DNA of 64,000 bases from Escarpia spicata. Lineage: Eukaryota; Annelida; Polychaeta; Sabellida; Siboglinidae. A program made the translations under genes and the position numbers. The stretch spans positions 59,329,980-59,393,979 of the forward strand of contig OZ023214.1 in assembly GCA_963995525.1 (NCBI GenBank), written 5' to 3'. This document shows, in pieces, positions 22,966-36,059 of this stretch. The notes beneath the pieces were generated by a model. That model had not been told where the DNA came from, did not search any database, and saw only the letters and a program-made list of their open reading frames with translations. Positions within the stretch are counted from its first letter, which is position 1, and each line of letters starts with the position of its first letter.

Positions 22966-23670
22966 TTTCAGCACGAGTTGGAAGGAAGTGGACGTTGTTT
23001 GTGCTACAGGAGCATGACAGTGCGACTACGCAACCTCCACGGTTTGATGGTGCCAAGGTGTGTCCAGTGTTTAGCAACAACAATTTTATTCAGAGAATAT
23101 TAACAGTAATATATATAACACTCCATATGTTATCCTTCATTTAGTTTAATTACATGACCACTGTGGCCACAGGTGTGGTACTATTGGCGGAGATTCTAAT
23201 GTGGCATAAGACGTACACAGCAAAAAACGTTTGACAGTTTTTATTTTCATCTAATTGTTATCTTTCATTGCAAATAACATGGACATTTTAAATCGTAATA
23301 TAATCTTATTAGCATAATAACTGATATTCTCAGTTCCTGTGGCTACTGTCCTGGGAGTATACGAAGTATTTTGCTACTGTTGCAACACGTGTTCTAAACC
23401 TGAGCTGAAACCTTGGTTGTCAGTCGGACGTAAATGTGAGCGCAACGTTTGCCGCTACCGTGACAGCACTAATTTTGATGTGTACCTGCTACTGAAGGGC
23501 ATATTGTAACTAAGTGATGTGAGGCTCCATCTACATATGTGTGAATTTATTTATGATAGTTTATTTCATTTACAGGGACACGGTAATGACATTGTTACAA
23601 ATAATGGACCCAGAAAGGGTATCCGAGCGAAGGATAAACAGATTTTCCCGGAGGCAATATTATAGCAAAG

Positions 23671-23799
23671 GCCCAAGCTATCTAATTCACACTGATGGGT
23701 ACGACAAGCTAAAGCCCAAACTATCTCATTCACACTGATGGGTACGACAAGCTAAAGCCCAAACTATCTCATTCACACTGATGGGTACGACAAGCTAAA
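23671..23799 (+). repeat. 43-bp tandem triplication inside coding exon
   Basis: Three 43-bp copies start at 23,671, 23,714 and 23,757. Copies 2 and 3 are identical; copy 1 differs at two positions. The unit spans the codons for PSYLIHTDGYDKLK, including the first catalytic Asp. Confidence 0.97.
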
Positions 23800-24152
23800 G
23801 CCGTTTGGTTTTGCAATACACGGAGCAATGTGCGGGTGAGGCCAGTTTGTTTTTATTGGCATGTTTAATTATGTTTTTATGTAATGACTAACCACGCTGC
23901 CCTCTTCTCTTATCAAATGTGTAATGAAAATATGTTTCACTCGGTAGGTGACGCCACAGTGACAATTTATTTCCTCTTAGGTACTTTATGACAACCAAAC
24001 CACCCATACGCAATAGGCCTACTGTGTATGGAAGAGCTTTGGGGTGTTTTGGAGTAAGTTTTATTTTTACTTATAAAGTCAGATGCAAAACAACACTACT
24101 TGAATAGTAACCTAGTGGTCAGCCGAATACATTGGCTGATAGATATGTCAAT

Positions 24153-24153
24153 A

Positions 24154-24213
<60 letters not shown>

Positions 24214-24225
24214 GTGAATATATAT

Positions 24226-24262
<37 letters not shown>
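24153..24262. repeat. (TA)n microsatellite in intron
   Basis: TATATA with occasional TG interruptions, within intron 1 of the integrase-core gene. Confidence 0.9.
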
Positions 24263-24267
<5 letters not shown>

Positions 24268-24499
24268 GTTTTATGTATGCGGTTCAAGTGTGTCATGAAA
24301 TTAAACTAGATGTGCTGATTCAGATTCTCCAGGAAAATACTATGGCTGAAGGTGGGCAGAACCAACAAAGATCCCTGTGTTGCGGCCCATCATTTCATAG
24401 AGTTTGTGGAGGACATCAGTGGTAACGTGTTCTTTATTGGCATTTACATATGCAAAATACTTGTAAACCACACACACGCATGCACACACTCACTAGCAT

Positions 24500-24708
24500 A
24501 GCATATGTATGTACGTATGTACGTAAGTACGTACGTACGTATGTACGTATGTACGCATGTACGCATGTACGCATGTACGCATGTACGCATGTACGTATGT
24601 ACGTATGCACGCATGCACGCATGCACGCATGCACGCATGCACGTATGCACGCATACACGCATGCACGGATGAACGTATGTATGTATGTATGTATGTATGT
24701 ATGTATGA
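24500..24708. repeat. (ATGTACGT)n / (ATGCACGC)n repeat in intron
   Basis: An array of 4- and 8-bp units, ATGTACGT grading into ATGCACGC and ATGTATGT, inside intron 2. Open frames on both strands result from the repeat. Confidence 0.93.
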
Positions 24709-24943
24709 ACAAATAAAGAGTGATGGAATCGTACCACTTAATTGGTGAGATGCGCATGTTACAGCCGTGCCACGATGCATCAGGATGGACCGGGGAACTG
24801 AGAACGTCTTCATGGAGGTCATACAACGAGCCTTCAGATGGGACCACTTGGATGGCATGGCGCGAGACAGCAGTGTGGTGTATGGGAGTTCCCATAGAAA
24901 CCAGGTGTCTACACCTAAATAATATATATCTATATATATCTAT

Positions 24944-25161
<218 letters not shown>

Positions 25162-26068
25162 ACATACCTACCTATATACATATATATTTTTACATGAGTA
25201 TGTACCGTATCAAATGTATGCATATTAATACTAATTACCTTCACACGTTTGAATTTTCGATTAGTTGTTTCATAATTACAGTGAAAACATGATGTCTATT
25301 TTACATGTCTTTTTCAGAGAATTGAACGTTGGTGGCTGTCCCTTCGACGCAGTGGGATGGACTGGTGGATAAATCTGATGAAAGACTTCGAGTCTCAAGA
25401 AATCATTTCAACCGACGATGATATTAAGATGTAAGCAGTATTGTGTACACTTCTGAAACAGCGCGAGTCTTTGTGCAAACGAACGGGGTAACTAACATAA
25501 GCAATTCAAAGCAAGGATCTAGAAAGACTAACTTACATAATTGTTTACGCAGTGTTATGTACAGCATGTATTACTTACAACAGTTTTTTTTAAACTAGAC
25601 ATATGCACAATATTGGTAGGCATGATTTAATTCTACAATACAATTCAAGCAGCTTCGTTCATTTCAGGGAGTGCTTGCGATTTTGCTTCACCCAGCTGAT
25701 TCAAGTCGACCTCGACCAGATTGCTGGAGAGTGGAATCAGCACCATCTCAGCGTAAGACGCACAAGCGACACGGTCGTCCGAGGAAAACCAGACCTGCTG
25801 TATTTCTTGCCAGAGATTTATGGTAACGTAGCATTTAAATTGATGTACATTAATGCTATGCAATTTGCACACATACGTATAAGGCATTTTAAGTTTGCCG
25901 TGCATATTTGACGCACATATTTAATAACTGTATTCATCCCAAAGATCCCTAGCGGAGTGATAGGAACCTGTTTCTGAATCACAACAGTACCATTAAGCAA
26001 ACCAATGTATGTACATCATTACAGTATGTAAAATAAATTGATTATTGTATTATCTCCCCTCTCTCATA

Positions 26069-26168
26069 CCACACACCACACACCACACACCACACACCAC
26101 ACACCACACACCACACACCACACACCACACACCACACACCACACACCACACACCACACACCACACACA
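26069..26168. repeat. (CACACAC)n 7-bp repeat in intron
   Basis: Fourteen or so copies of ACCACAC/CACACAC in intron 5, ending 60 bp before the last exon. Confidence 0.9.
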
Positions 26169-26439
26169 CATGTGAACACCTCCAGACAAGCTGTGTGTAG
26201 TTTTAAACAAGGCTATCATAACGCTTCAGGTACTGTCGACTACAAAGTCGACGTCGATCAGGAAGACATCAGAAACGTGAAGAGGATGTGCAGGAAACCC
26301 CGTGATTCAGGCTGCCGCGTTGACATTGAACGAGTCTTCCAGGGGCTGCTGGATCAACAAGGACGAAACAAGCCGCAAGTCGTCCAGGAAGCGATCGATC
26401 TGTACCGATGGCTTGTACCACGTGTCACCGCCTAAGGGC

Positions 26440-27440
26440 AATAGATGTCATAAGTGGCGAACTTGAACTAGAGGACATGAAGTAACGCTACTGATGACAG
26501 ATTGTATGTAAAATGTTAATTTGTCTTTGTAAAATGTATCATTAAACGCTAAACATTTTGCTATGAACAGTGTTGCCAGCTCACATATTGTGTCTGCACA
26601 AAGACCTAAAAAATCAAACCCAAACAAACCCACAAAATCGTAAAGTGGCGCATAAAATTAATTAGAAAATACACGTACAAGTATGTGCAACTAAAACATC
26701 CTCAGGGGTATTTACGAAGAGAAAACTCATATTCTTCCTCCTTGAGACACACAAGACAACCACGTGACTCTAAATATATGGGGTTAAATCTCATCTCAAT
26801 CTCAAGCCCCCCACCTAAATATTTCGGTTCAGTCCCCCCAAGTCCGGTTCCGACGCATATGTATATAACTAAACTATTTTAAGTTGTTTCTTTTTATTCA
26901 CGGGCAGTAGACCCTGTGTAAATTGTGACTGGGTTATTCACTACAGTTGAGCGCTTGCATTTTGAATCATTATTAGCATTGCATACACACACATAGTCAC
27001 ATGCGCACGCTCACTCGCACGCACACTCGCACGCACACTCGCTCCCACATACAACCTTTCTCAAACTTCTCGTTAACACACTCGTCCAGAGGATTTTTTT
27101 TGGCTGGAAGACACTATCAGAAACAGTTTCATTGTGATGCAATTCGCATTGATGAAGTAGGTGAACTTAGATGTGACAAGAAAATGGTCATGCACAAGTC
27201 ACATTCACGTCTAATGAATATCTTGCAAATAATTAAATACATAGTTAGTTGATTAAATATGGAAAGAGGAAATATACCGAAAACAGTCCAATTGCAAGCA
27301 TGTGGTTGCATATGAGTGTAGGGCCCTCTCTACAAGACAAAAAAACAAGAGCTGTATATGATATGCTAGCGAGAAGCCTAAAACCCCCAAATCACAACTG
27401 TCACTTTTGTATCGTGTCTGAACTTAAAACAAGCCAAATT
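26440..27440. other. No gene seen
   Basis: 3' flank of the integrase-core gene and intergenic DNA. Only short chance ORFs and a CACACTCGCACG-type repeat at about 27,000-27,045. Confidence 0.5.
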
Positions 27441-27459
27441 GCGCGAAAAGTACGTGGAT

Positions 27460-27960
27460 GACGTAAACGTTGACCAGACGGCCACGTGATGTTTTATATT
27501 TCCGGTACTTATCATCAAACCTTTCAATTAGACAGGAACGAATGTTTATGGCGCAACTTATTAATATCGCAGCTGAAATCTGCCCAACCCTTACCAGTAA
27601 GCTAATTTAATATTTGTTGTCCATTGTAATTGGTGTATTCGTAATGAAGCCAGTTAAAATGCCAAAGACAATCGAATGGCTAACACAAAATATGTCGCAT
27701 TAAGAAATGGCACGGGAACGCAGTAAGCATTCAACACACGCACGGGTTTCTGAATAGACACAAATCAAAATGCGGGAAAGAAAACACGTGATCACACTAA
27801 AGTGGCGGTGACTGTAGAACGCGGGAAGACTGGACCAGACGACCACGCGATGTTTGACATTTCCTGTACATTTCCTCCACCTACGTGTTTGTGGAAGACG
27901 CGGGACTGAAAACATGTGACACAGTAATGTGGCGGTAACTCCAGAACGCGGGAAGCAACG
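27460..27960 (+). repeat. Diverged direct repeats upstream of the HECT gene
   Basis: GACCAGACGGCCACGTGATG at 27,473 recurs as GACCAGACGACCACGCGATG at about 27,834, followed in both by TTT-rich TTCC-GTAC sequence. ACACGTGATCACAC...GTGGCGGTGACTGTAGAACGCGGGAAG (about 27,783) recurs at about 27,909. The repeated E-box-like CACGTG and GAACGCGGGAAG blocks lie just before a TATA box, so they may be promoter elements. Confidence 0.65.
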
Positions 27961-27962
27961 AG

Positions 27963-27970
27963 TATATAAT
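27963..27970 (+). promoter_or_regulatory. TATA box, probable HECT gene promoter
   Basis: TATATAAT follows the last GAACGCGGGAAG repeat by about 14 bp and precedes a probable noncoding first exon ending in GAAC/GTGAGT. No direct evidence of the start site. Confidence 0.4.
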
Positions 27971-28057
27971 AACCTTTGGGCAATATTAAGAGGTAGACGA
28001 ACAAAGATTTCAGAGAGAGAGGTTGTTCTTTTCTTATTGTTGTATCCGTTTGTGCAG

Positions 28058-28247
28058 CAATAATTGTAAGGTAAAGAGAGAGACCCTACATTGTCACAGA
28101 AACGACTTCCAACGAACGTGAGTACAACATTGCATACATTTCAAATATCAAACAATAATTGTAAGGTAAAGAGTGAGACCCTACATTGTCACAGAAACGA
28201 CTTCCAACGAACGTGAGTACAACATTGCATACATTTCAAATATCAAA
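28058..28247 (+). repeat. 95-bp tandem duplication carrying a 5' splice site
   Basis: Two 95-bp copies (28,058-28,152 and 28,153-28,247), differing at one position. Each contains CCAACGAACGTGAGTAC, which looks like a donor site (AAC/GTGAGT) of an untranslated first exon for the gene downstream. Confidence 0.85.
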
Positions 28248-29301
28248 CATTACATTTAGCTAAGAGTATTTAATTCCGCAGAAGTGTCGTCCGTCCCGCG
28301 TTTCACGGGACAGACTGTCGATTTGATGATATGCCCAGCGTCCAGCGAAACCAAGCAAATGTCACTCCATAAAACAGTGAATATTATATTTTATAAACTG
28401 AAGTGTTTGAACCCTTCACTTGCGAACATGATTCCAGAAAGTAGACACGCAATCTGAGATTTCCGACCCATTTCCCGTCGAAAGAACATTGTGGGTTATA
28501 CCAGTTTTTGAAATCCATTTTTAAAACAAGATTTATCGGCAATACTGCCAAGGCAGGCTGAGTTAACCGCAATACCCTTTGATGGTCAACACTTCGTATT
28601 TCCCTACGCTCTACACTGCAGACTTCCTGTTACAAATTACGACGCTGGCAAATTCCGGGTAGAGTGACAGACAAGTGGTTTGGTCAGCATCACGTGTTAC
28701 GCGGTGAAACAAATTTCCACAACCGCTGTTCTAGAATGTATTGTTTTGATCTACGTGTCCAAACATTCTTGGGGTATGACACCTCTGATTCCAATTCAAG
28801 TCCGATCTACTGTCAGCATCTCCCAAAACGCAATACGCACAGGCCCTGTAAATATTTCATTGACCTATCCAATACGTCGCAGTTTGCCGACGTCACAATA
28901 AAAATTATGCACGAGACCTCCATTAAACTTTGTCAACAATGTTAATAACGGTTATATAATATATATATTCATTACATTACTATTGCGGCATGACATCTAA
29001 TAAATAAATGTTTTCCCATTTGCCATTTTAAAAACTATGCCTTATGTTTTTGTCATCAGGAAACACTTTTGGGACCAGAATTTCAACAAAATATAAAACG
29101 GGGTATCCGAACCCATCACGTGTTCGATATCCATTGTTGATGGCTTGACGGAATTTTTTCTAGGTAACAGGTCACGCGATGGAGAGGTTAATTCAATCAC
29201 ATTACGCCCATTATTGTGTAGCTCCATAAAATGTATATTTCTAAGATATAATTTCCTGCTACAATTTAAAATAATGTTACATTTGTTTATATAATGCAGC
29301 A

Positions 29302-32300
29302 ATGACTCAGATGGACGATATTCTACGCGAGTTGGGGTTGGAGGGTGTCATCGACAATTTCAACAAAAATAAGGTATGATTCCTAAATTCACGGGTGTGA
29401 AATGTGCACAGTTTACGGGTATACTTACATGTACAATTTCTTTCTTTAGTGATGACATAATTGACTACTCTTCCTTTTTTCGAGCTGACATCTTCAGCCA
29501 AAACTTCCACATTTAATTTTACTAATGTCAAATTTCCCATTCACGTCGCAATTACTCCAGAAATTGTCCCAGAACAATTAGGAAACGTGACCCTCAAAAA
29601 ATTAATTTGGCATATCCGCGCCTTGATACTAGCAAACGTCGAGCAAACCGTTTGCGTGCTAAACTAGTCCGGAGATCCCCAGGCTCTTTCACGGTTTTGA
29701 TATGCCTTGTGTCAGAATTTTACGTCATAAAAATTGAAGATTTGGCGCGTTGTTTTAATGTTATCTAGAGCAATTACTATTTATCTTATGTATGGTTCTA
29801 TAAAATACACAATGAACGAACGTACACCTTACTTGTTTTATAAGCTGACAAACCACCGGATTTGTGCAGAATCAAGAACAAATACACTTATGTAAGTAGG
29901 TTTGAATATTTATTATATACACAACAGGTTGGTCCCAAGGAAGTGTTGGCATTGAAGGACGACGAATTTGCTTCGCTGGGGATCAACACAATCGGTGATC
30001 GCGTGGCACTTCGTCAGAGGTGCCGTGATGTCGTCCAAGGTAAAACGCTCGTATTCTACCATTCATATAACTATATCTAGACCTAATCAAAAAATACTAA
30101 TATATACACATGTATGTTGTACGATATGTTCGAATTTGTTCAAAAGTGTAAGACAAACCATGTAAAATAATATGAAATCTTATTAAAGTTATCATTTGTT
30201 TCCGGGTAACATCTGTATCTCGGATATGCAATAATATATGTCCAAGTTTTCCGTTAAACATATACGAATTGTGATTTATATTACCATCACGTAAAAGCTT
30301 CACTATAATTAATTATAGAACTGACTATTTTCTTAATGTTATTGTTACACTAGTTGAAACACTAGATGGGTCGTCAGTCCTCCAAAGAGTGAAACTTTTT
30401 TAGTCCCAGCGATCGAAAAAGGTATGCCAATTAAGGTGCACTAATCAGTAACCACTTCCTTCTGATGGTGCGCCTTTTCGTGTGGCACATGTATATTGCG
30501 TAACTATTGAGTAATATGCATTGCAGTATTGGATATAGTTGTAAACTCTACACATTTATCCATTACGTTCTATCTTACATTAACTCGATCCGTTACAGTT
30601 GCATAATATGAAGCCTAAACGTAGGAATATCAAAACACTATCCAGTAAAAAATCTCTACACTGGTTTTTTTATATTTTGAAAAGAGTGTTGTCTTCTCAC
30701 ATTACTTTCAAAACACCCCCGTATTGTTTTCAAATTGCTTCACCGGAGTCATGTGCATAACTTAACACTAAACCAAGTTAAATAGAAAAGAACAAAGTGT
30801 TCTTAGTAGTATTGCAGTCGTTATGTTTATTTTTTCGATCGTTTCACCAGGGTGCATGGGCAGGGTCGACAAACCCACGGATAGTGAAAGAGACGAAGCG
30901 TCTTTACATCGGTTGGAAGCATAAATCGACGAAAAGCAACAGCTTCAGCCTAGTACGTGAGCCTTGGGAAGGGGGGTGGACAACATGTGATCGATGTGCC
31001 GCGTACTATGAGTCTTGATGGTCTACAAAATCGTATATTAAACCACTACCTGCCAGGTGGAGAGAACATGGTGCAGGGTTTGCAAGTAGCCGACATCGAT
31101 TTTCACCTGGCAACGTTCAATGGGGGTAGGTTGTCGGAAACCATAGACGGCATTCCGTTTTCGGTGGAAATGTACTGCGGGAAACTGGCAACATACCCTG
31201 TGCAAGTTTACCTTCACACCTGCTCTAGAAGTCATGAGGTACGCAGAACAATTAAACGTGTATTGTTTGAATTAGTAGTATTCTTATTCTCCCATCATAA
31301 AGCGAGGCTACGTTATGGTTTATTCAACCATGTTTCTCTATTTCATTGTGGCTCGTCAACAGAAGATTATATTTCCATTTCAGAAAATAGTCATTTACGT
31401 TTCAAATCATGATTGAGGAATTCTGCCCGTTTGCCTCTTTATTTGACATTATATTTCTTTTATGTCGATATGCGAACTATTTATATTTACACAAACGTTC
31501 GCATAACAATAACTGGATATAACGTCCATGTGGACTAGGTGGAAGAAGTCACGACTGATACACGCCAGACTCTACTTCTGGAACAAGCTGAATTGCAGCC
31601 CCAGCAGCCTCAGCAACCGCAACCTCGGTCCAAGCAACCGCAACCTCGGCCCCAGCAACCGCAACCTCGGCCCCAGCAACTGCAATCGCAATCGGAACAG
31701 TAGGCCCAGCAATCGCAACCCCCGCAAGAATATCTGCAGCTGCAATACGAACAGCTACAACAAGATGACAATGATGACGAACTGCCTTCGTTGAGTGACT
31801 GCTCCTCCAACGCGGGAACGCCGACAATTGTGTTCAACAGTCGCCGACTGCGGAGTGTGCAAGGCGTAAGTGTGACGTCGGTATTTCTGCTGTCATTGTT
31901 ATTGTATCATAAATGTCAAGTTGCTCATATGCAGTATGGGGTGTCAATTGATATGTTTGTAAGTGCACTTCCTCCCAGGCGCCGAGGTCCATTCTGTTAT
32001 TTCTATGTTCGTTTGCTTCATTGGACCAATGTCCTTTGATATACCAATTGGGAATGCATTAACTAACACAACGCTACTTATTTATATAAATGTTTATTAT
32101 ATACCATACGTTTACTAAATGGACGTTCTCATACCTGAAAATTTAGTGTTTAATCACCTTCCTCCAAAGAGGACCCTTTTGGGAACGAGTTGTACAAAAA
32201 TCTCCGACAAATAAAATAATGGTTGAAACTAATCATTGACCCTTATGACATCCAATGCATTATGTAACATCGTTACAATTCATAACAAATTTAGAATTCA

Positions 32301-35300
32301 TTGGTTCAGACAGAACTTTTAGTTAGTTCACTTTCATCATGCATATGTTATGCACGTGTAAAACGTATGCACGGGCATTCCATGTATAGAACGGAGACAG
32401 CAGAACAGATATTAAACCGCCTGAGCTGTCGACTGAATAAAGAAGGCCGAAGAAATATCATCAACGTGACCAGGGATGACGTGATGGACGGAGCGAGAAG
32501 AGGATTCACAAGGGTTACGTTTGTGGACGAAAGGGTGCTTAGTGTTCGTTTCTCTGGAGAGGACGGTATCGACGACGGCGGGCCAACACGAGAATTTATG
32601 CGGTTGGCACTGAAGGGTCTGCGTGACTCAAGAATCTTTGAAGGCCCGGAGAACTGCAAAACGTTGTCAGTGGACGTATCTGGTAAGAACAAATATCAAC
32701 GTCTTATGATAATTATTACACTACTGCAACGCACGGTGTTGTTCTGTGCCACGCCGTCATAGGTGTATATGCTGAGAATAATTTGAAGCTTAGTTAAAAA
32801 TCGAAAATAAATTCGGTTTGTACATATCATTAAACTATGCGTGTATTCATACTTGCGTAAGTATGCACACTTATGCATTTTTTTAAACTTAAAAGATGCC
32901 TTTTAATAGACTATATCTGACGCGATGCAATCAACTAATGCGCCTATTTCTTTATATAAAATCGCTAATAAAATATAAATCTTACCTAGTCATGCATATG
33001 TACAAAGCAGGATGTATAAAATAGCATTATTTTAGGCTACGTTTAACAAGATAATACCTGTACACATTGCGCCTTAACTCAGTCATATGTAATATTTACG
33101 TTTACTGATGGCTTACACTTTCTGTATTTAACTAGCTGAGGCGTCGGGGGAATACTTTCTAGGAGGTAGAATGATAGCGTACATCTTGGTCCACGGTAGA
33201 CCGCCGCCACAATTCTTCTCCGACATAGCCGTCTCGTGTCTCATGGGAAACCCATCACCGACGCCGGATGACATAGACGATCCGATCCTGAAAGTGCGGG
33301 TGATAGAGGTATGAAATGTGCTAAAATTTTATGAAAGCCCAAAAAGAGGCGATTCTTTGGGCATATACAGCTAAAAAAATTATCATTATCTAACCATTGG
33401 CGACTACATTCAACAATGTCACGCAAGTGGTCTAAAAAATTCAAAGTGGGAAAAACACACAGTACCAGACATCTTTGAGACGCTCCCCCCATACTTGACC
33501 AATAAGCGCCTAGGGCTTCTTGGACTTTGACACGCGTCGAATGCTCGTTTTCATCGACAAAAGTACATGATGTTTATAAGCTCATATATTGATGCCTTTG
33601 GTTCCTTTAACATAGAAAATACAAAATATTAAGTATGTAGGAGTTAAGTGTTTTTTATATACATATGTATATCACATGCAGTTATGTCAACATTGAAGTC
33701 CCTGATCTAGATTTGTTTGATGTTGTTCTGCTGTTGTGAGTAGATTGTAAACTAATGCTATATATGATTATAATTATTTACAACAATATCATAACTATCC
33801 ATTGAAAGGCAACATTGTGTTTAGGGTAAACATTAATTGTTGAAATTGTTTGGCAATATTAATGTTGCTCTCTCCATTGCAAAACAATCATCAGGACTGC
33901 CATGGAAAACTTACTTGTTACTTTAGTTAGCTGACGCACCAGATGAAGATGCATTCGTGCGAGCATCCCAGTCTTTGGAGGAACTGATTGGGTACATCGG
34001 CGCCGTGCCATTGGACCGGTTCACGCGCAAGGAGGAACTTGTGGTGGCTTTGGCAAGTCACATTGTCTACTTGAGAAGGAAGACTGCATTTCAGCAGTAC
34101 GTGCGATAGCTAACGTTATCATAATTTACAAAAAGGAATATTTTACTCAAGTGTCTATGATAGTGGATGTGTTCGCAGTATGAGGGAACAAAATGTTCAA
34201 CCAACATGGGCCCCCACATATTTTCTTTATTGCGTTATTTGGTGTACAACTTGTAGTATTACTGCTAAATTACTTTCAATTCGGAACGTTAGTGGGAAGC
34301 GCCAAACGCCAATATAAACCATAGGCGTATCCACGTGGTGTGCGTGACGTGCCCCCGAGACACTCAGTTGTTGGTATGTTTGGCGAGTATCAAAGTTAGT
34401 AATTCTGGCGAGCATCAAGGGTGGAAACAACTGGAGTGTTTGAAACCCCATTACTACCATGTCTGGAAACGCCTGTGTAAACATGATGTAAAATACTTGG
34501 TCGTTCAACTATATACTTCGATATCAGTGCGACTGAATCTGTACATACAGACACAGTAGTGTACATGCAAAATACAGATTCGTATTTAAACACTTTATAA
34601 ACACGCATTTATACACACTTGTTTTGTAGGTTCCAAGAGGGTCTTTCCTGCCTCGGTTTATACCAAGAAGTCATCAAGAATGCAGAGGTGATGAGGCCTC
34701 TGTTCATCCACAGCGATTCGCAACTAGATTGCATCCAGGTGGACAATCTGTTTGTAGTGACATTCAGCGGCGAAGAAGGATCCAACAAGAGGAGAGCCGA
34801 ACTGCGAACGCAGATGCATTGGCGAGACTTCTTACAAGATCTCGAAGGTAGAATAGTATTGATCTGTAATAATTATTATATACAATTATTTATTCATCCC
34901 ATGACCTGTTGGCTAGCAAAAGGGGGTCAAACCATTGACCTATTCGGAGATCGGTATAGTTCCGCTCTACGCAAAGTATTCCTGGTAAAATTCCGTTCAT
35001 CTGCATATAGCGCGAGATTTGATTTAAGTAAACAGTGGCAGGAACAGCTGTGATGCCTGCAGTCAGAGTAAATGTTATATAGCACAGGCAGCACATAAAT
35101 ACTTTAAATAAATCGGTAGTCCAATCACAATGCAAACACATATATTTAGTATAAATTATTTTGTTTACATGTATGTGTTATTTATATGCAAGCTTCCACA
35201 CACTTCCATGAATGCACATGCGCAGTAGTGTGAATTGGCGTTCTCAAAACACGTCAATAACAAATGGATGCAGAGCAATTTTGGACATTCCGTTGTATGT

Positions 35301-36054
35301 TTCTCTGAACTGTTGACTCCACAGGTATTTTGTTTGGACAAAAATATAAGGCAAACGTTTTTAAAGCGATAACAGTGTGCGACAAAATAACATAACCACA
35401 AGAGAAAAACAACAGAAAACACAGCACAGTCCCATTCATAACATTGTAAAATGATACAAACAATAACATGTATTGCTGGGTGGCACTTTTATACAATTAT
35501 GTTGCCACCTTTGTGTACCTACAAGACCAATGTAAATAAATGTCGAAAAAAACTAAAACCGAGACAATCTTATAAAAGTCTTCCGTGCATAGATATAATG
35601 AGAATGTATCACCTTAACAGTGCTTAAGAGTGGACACCCTATATTTTTTAAAGTTTTTCCTTCCAGTAAATGCGTGAATAATCAGGCCAAACCAGTTGCA
35701 AAAGTTTTTTTTTTAATACATTTGTATATACGCACCAGACCAAAGCATAGTTTTAAGTATTCGGCTACGGTAACTGTCATGGTGGAATCGTTTGCTGTTA
35801 TAGAAGAAGGGCGTCTTGGCCAGCTACTGGCATTCGTCACTGGGCTGGACGTAGTCCCCCCGCTGGGATTTGAACCCATCCCAGCCTTGGAGTTCAACCA
35901 CCCCGGAGATGCAGATTATGCATACTTAGAAGGCGTGCCGTTCGCCAACACCTGTGCAAATTCCTTGCGACTGCCAGTGTTGCCTGAATACCAGGTGTTC
36001 AAGGAACGAATGGTAGCTGCGTTGGCAGTAGGAGAAATATTCACCGACGCGTAG
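29302..36054 (+). pseudogene. SAM-like/HECT E3 ubiquitin ligase gene (G2E3-like group), with two lesions
   Basis: Nine coding exons: 29,302-29,373; 29,928-30,039; 30,864-31,238; 31,539-31,865; about 32,310 or 32,390-32,682; 33,136-33,308; 33,927-34,096; 34,630-34,847; 35,804-36,054 (TAG). The first two encode a SAM-like domain (LRELGLEGVIDNF...LALKDDEFASLGINTIGDR). Exon 4 is Gln/Pro-rich then acidic (QQDDNDDELPSL). Exons 5-9 form the HECT domain: VRFSGEDGIDDGGPTREFM, MIAYILVHGRPPPQFFSDIA, and the C lobe with FANTCANSLRLP, the catalytic Cys that accepts ubiquitin. Exon 3 has one base too many near 30,968; exon 4 has TAG in place of a Gln codon at 31,701-31,703. All other phases fit. This family is expanded in cnidarians, lancelets and fishes. 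Either a young pseudogene or sequencing error; the exon 5 acceptor is uncertain. Confidence 0.8.
31608..31692 (+). repeat. 24-bp tandem repeat in Gln-rich exon
   Basis: CAGCAACCGCAACCTCGGCC-type units repeated about 3.5 times, encoding PQPRPQQ. The nonsense codon TAG lies just after it. Confidence 0.85.
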
Positions 36055-36059
36055 AGGTA

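Noticed and set aside
35855..35885. tRNA B-box-like GGTTCAAATCC on the minus strand
   Set aside because: It lies inside the last HECT exon and encodes PPLGFEPIPALE; there is no A box or tRNA fold around it.
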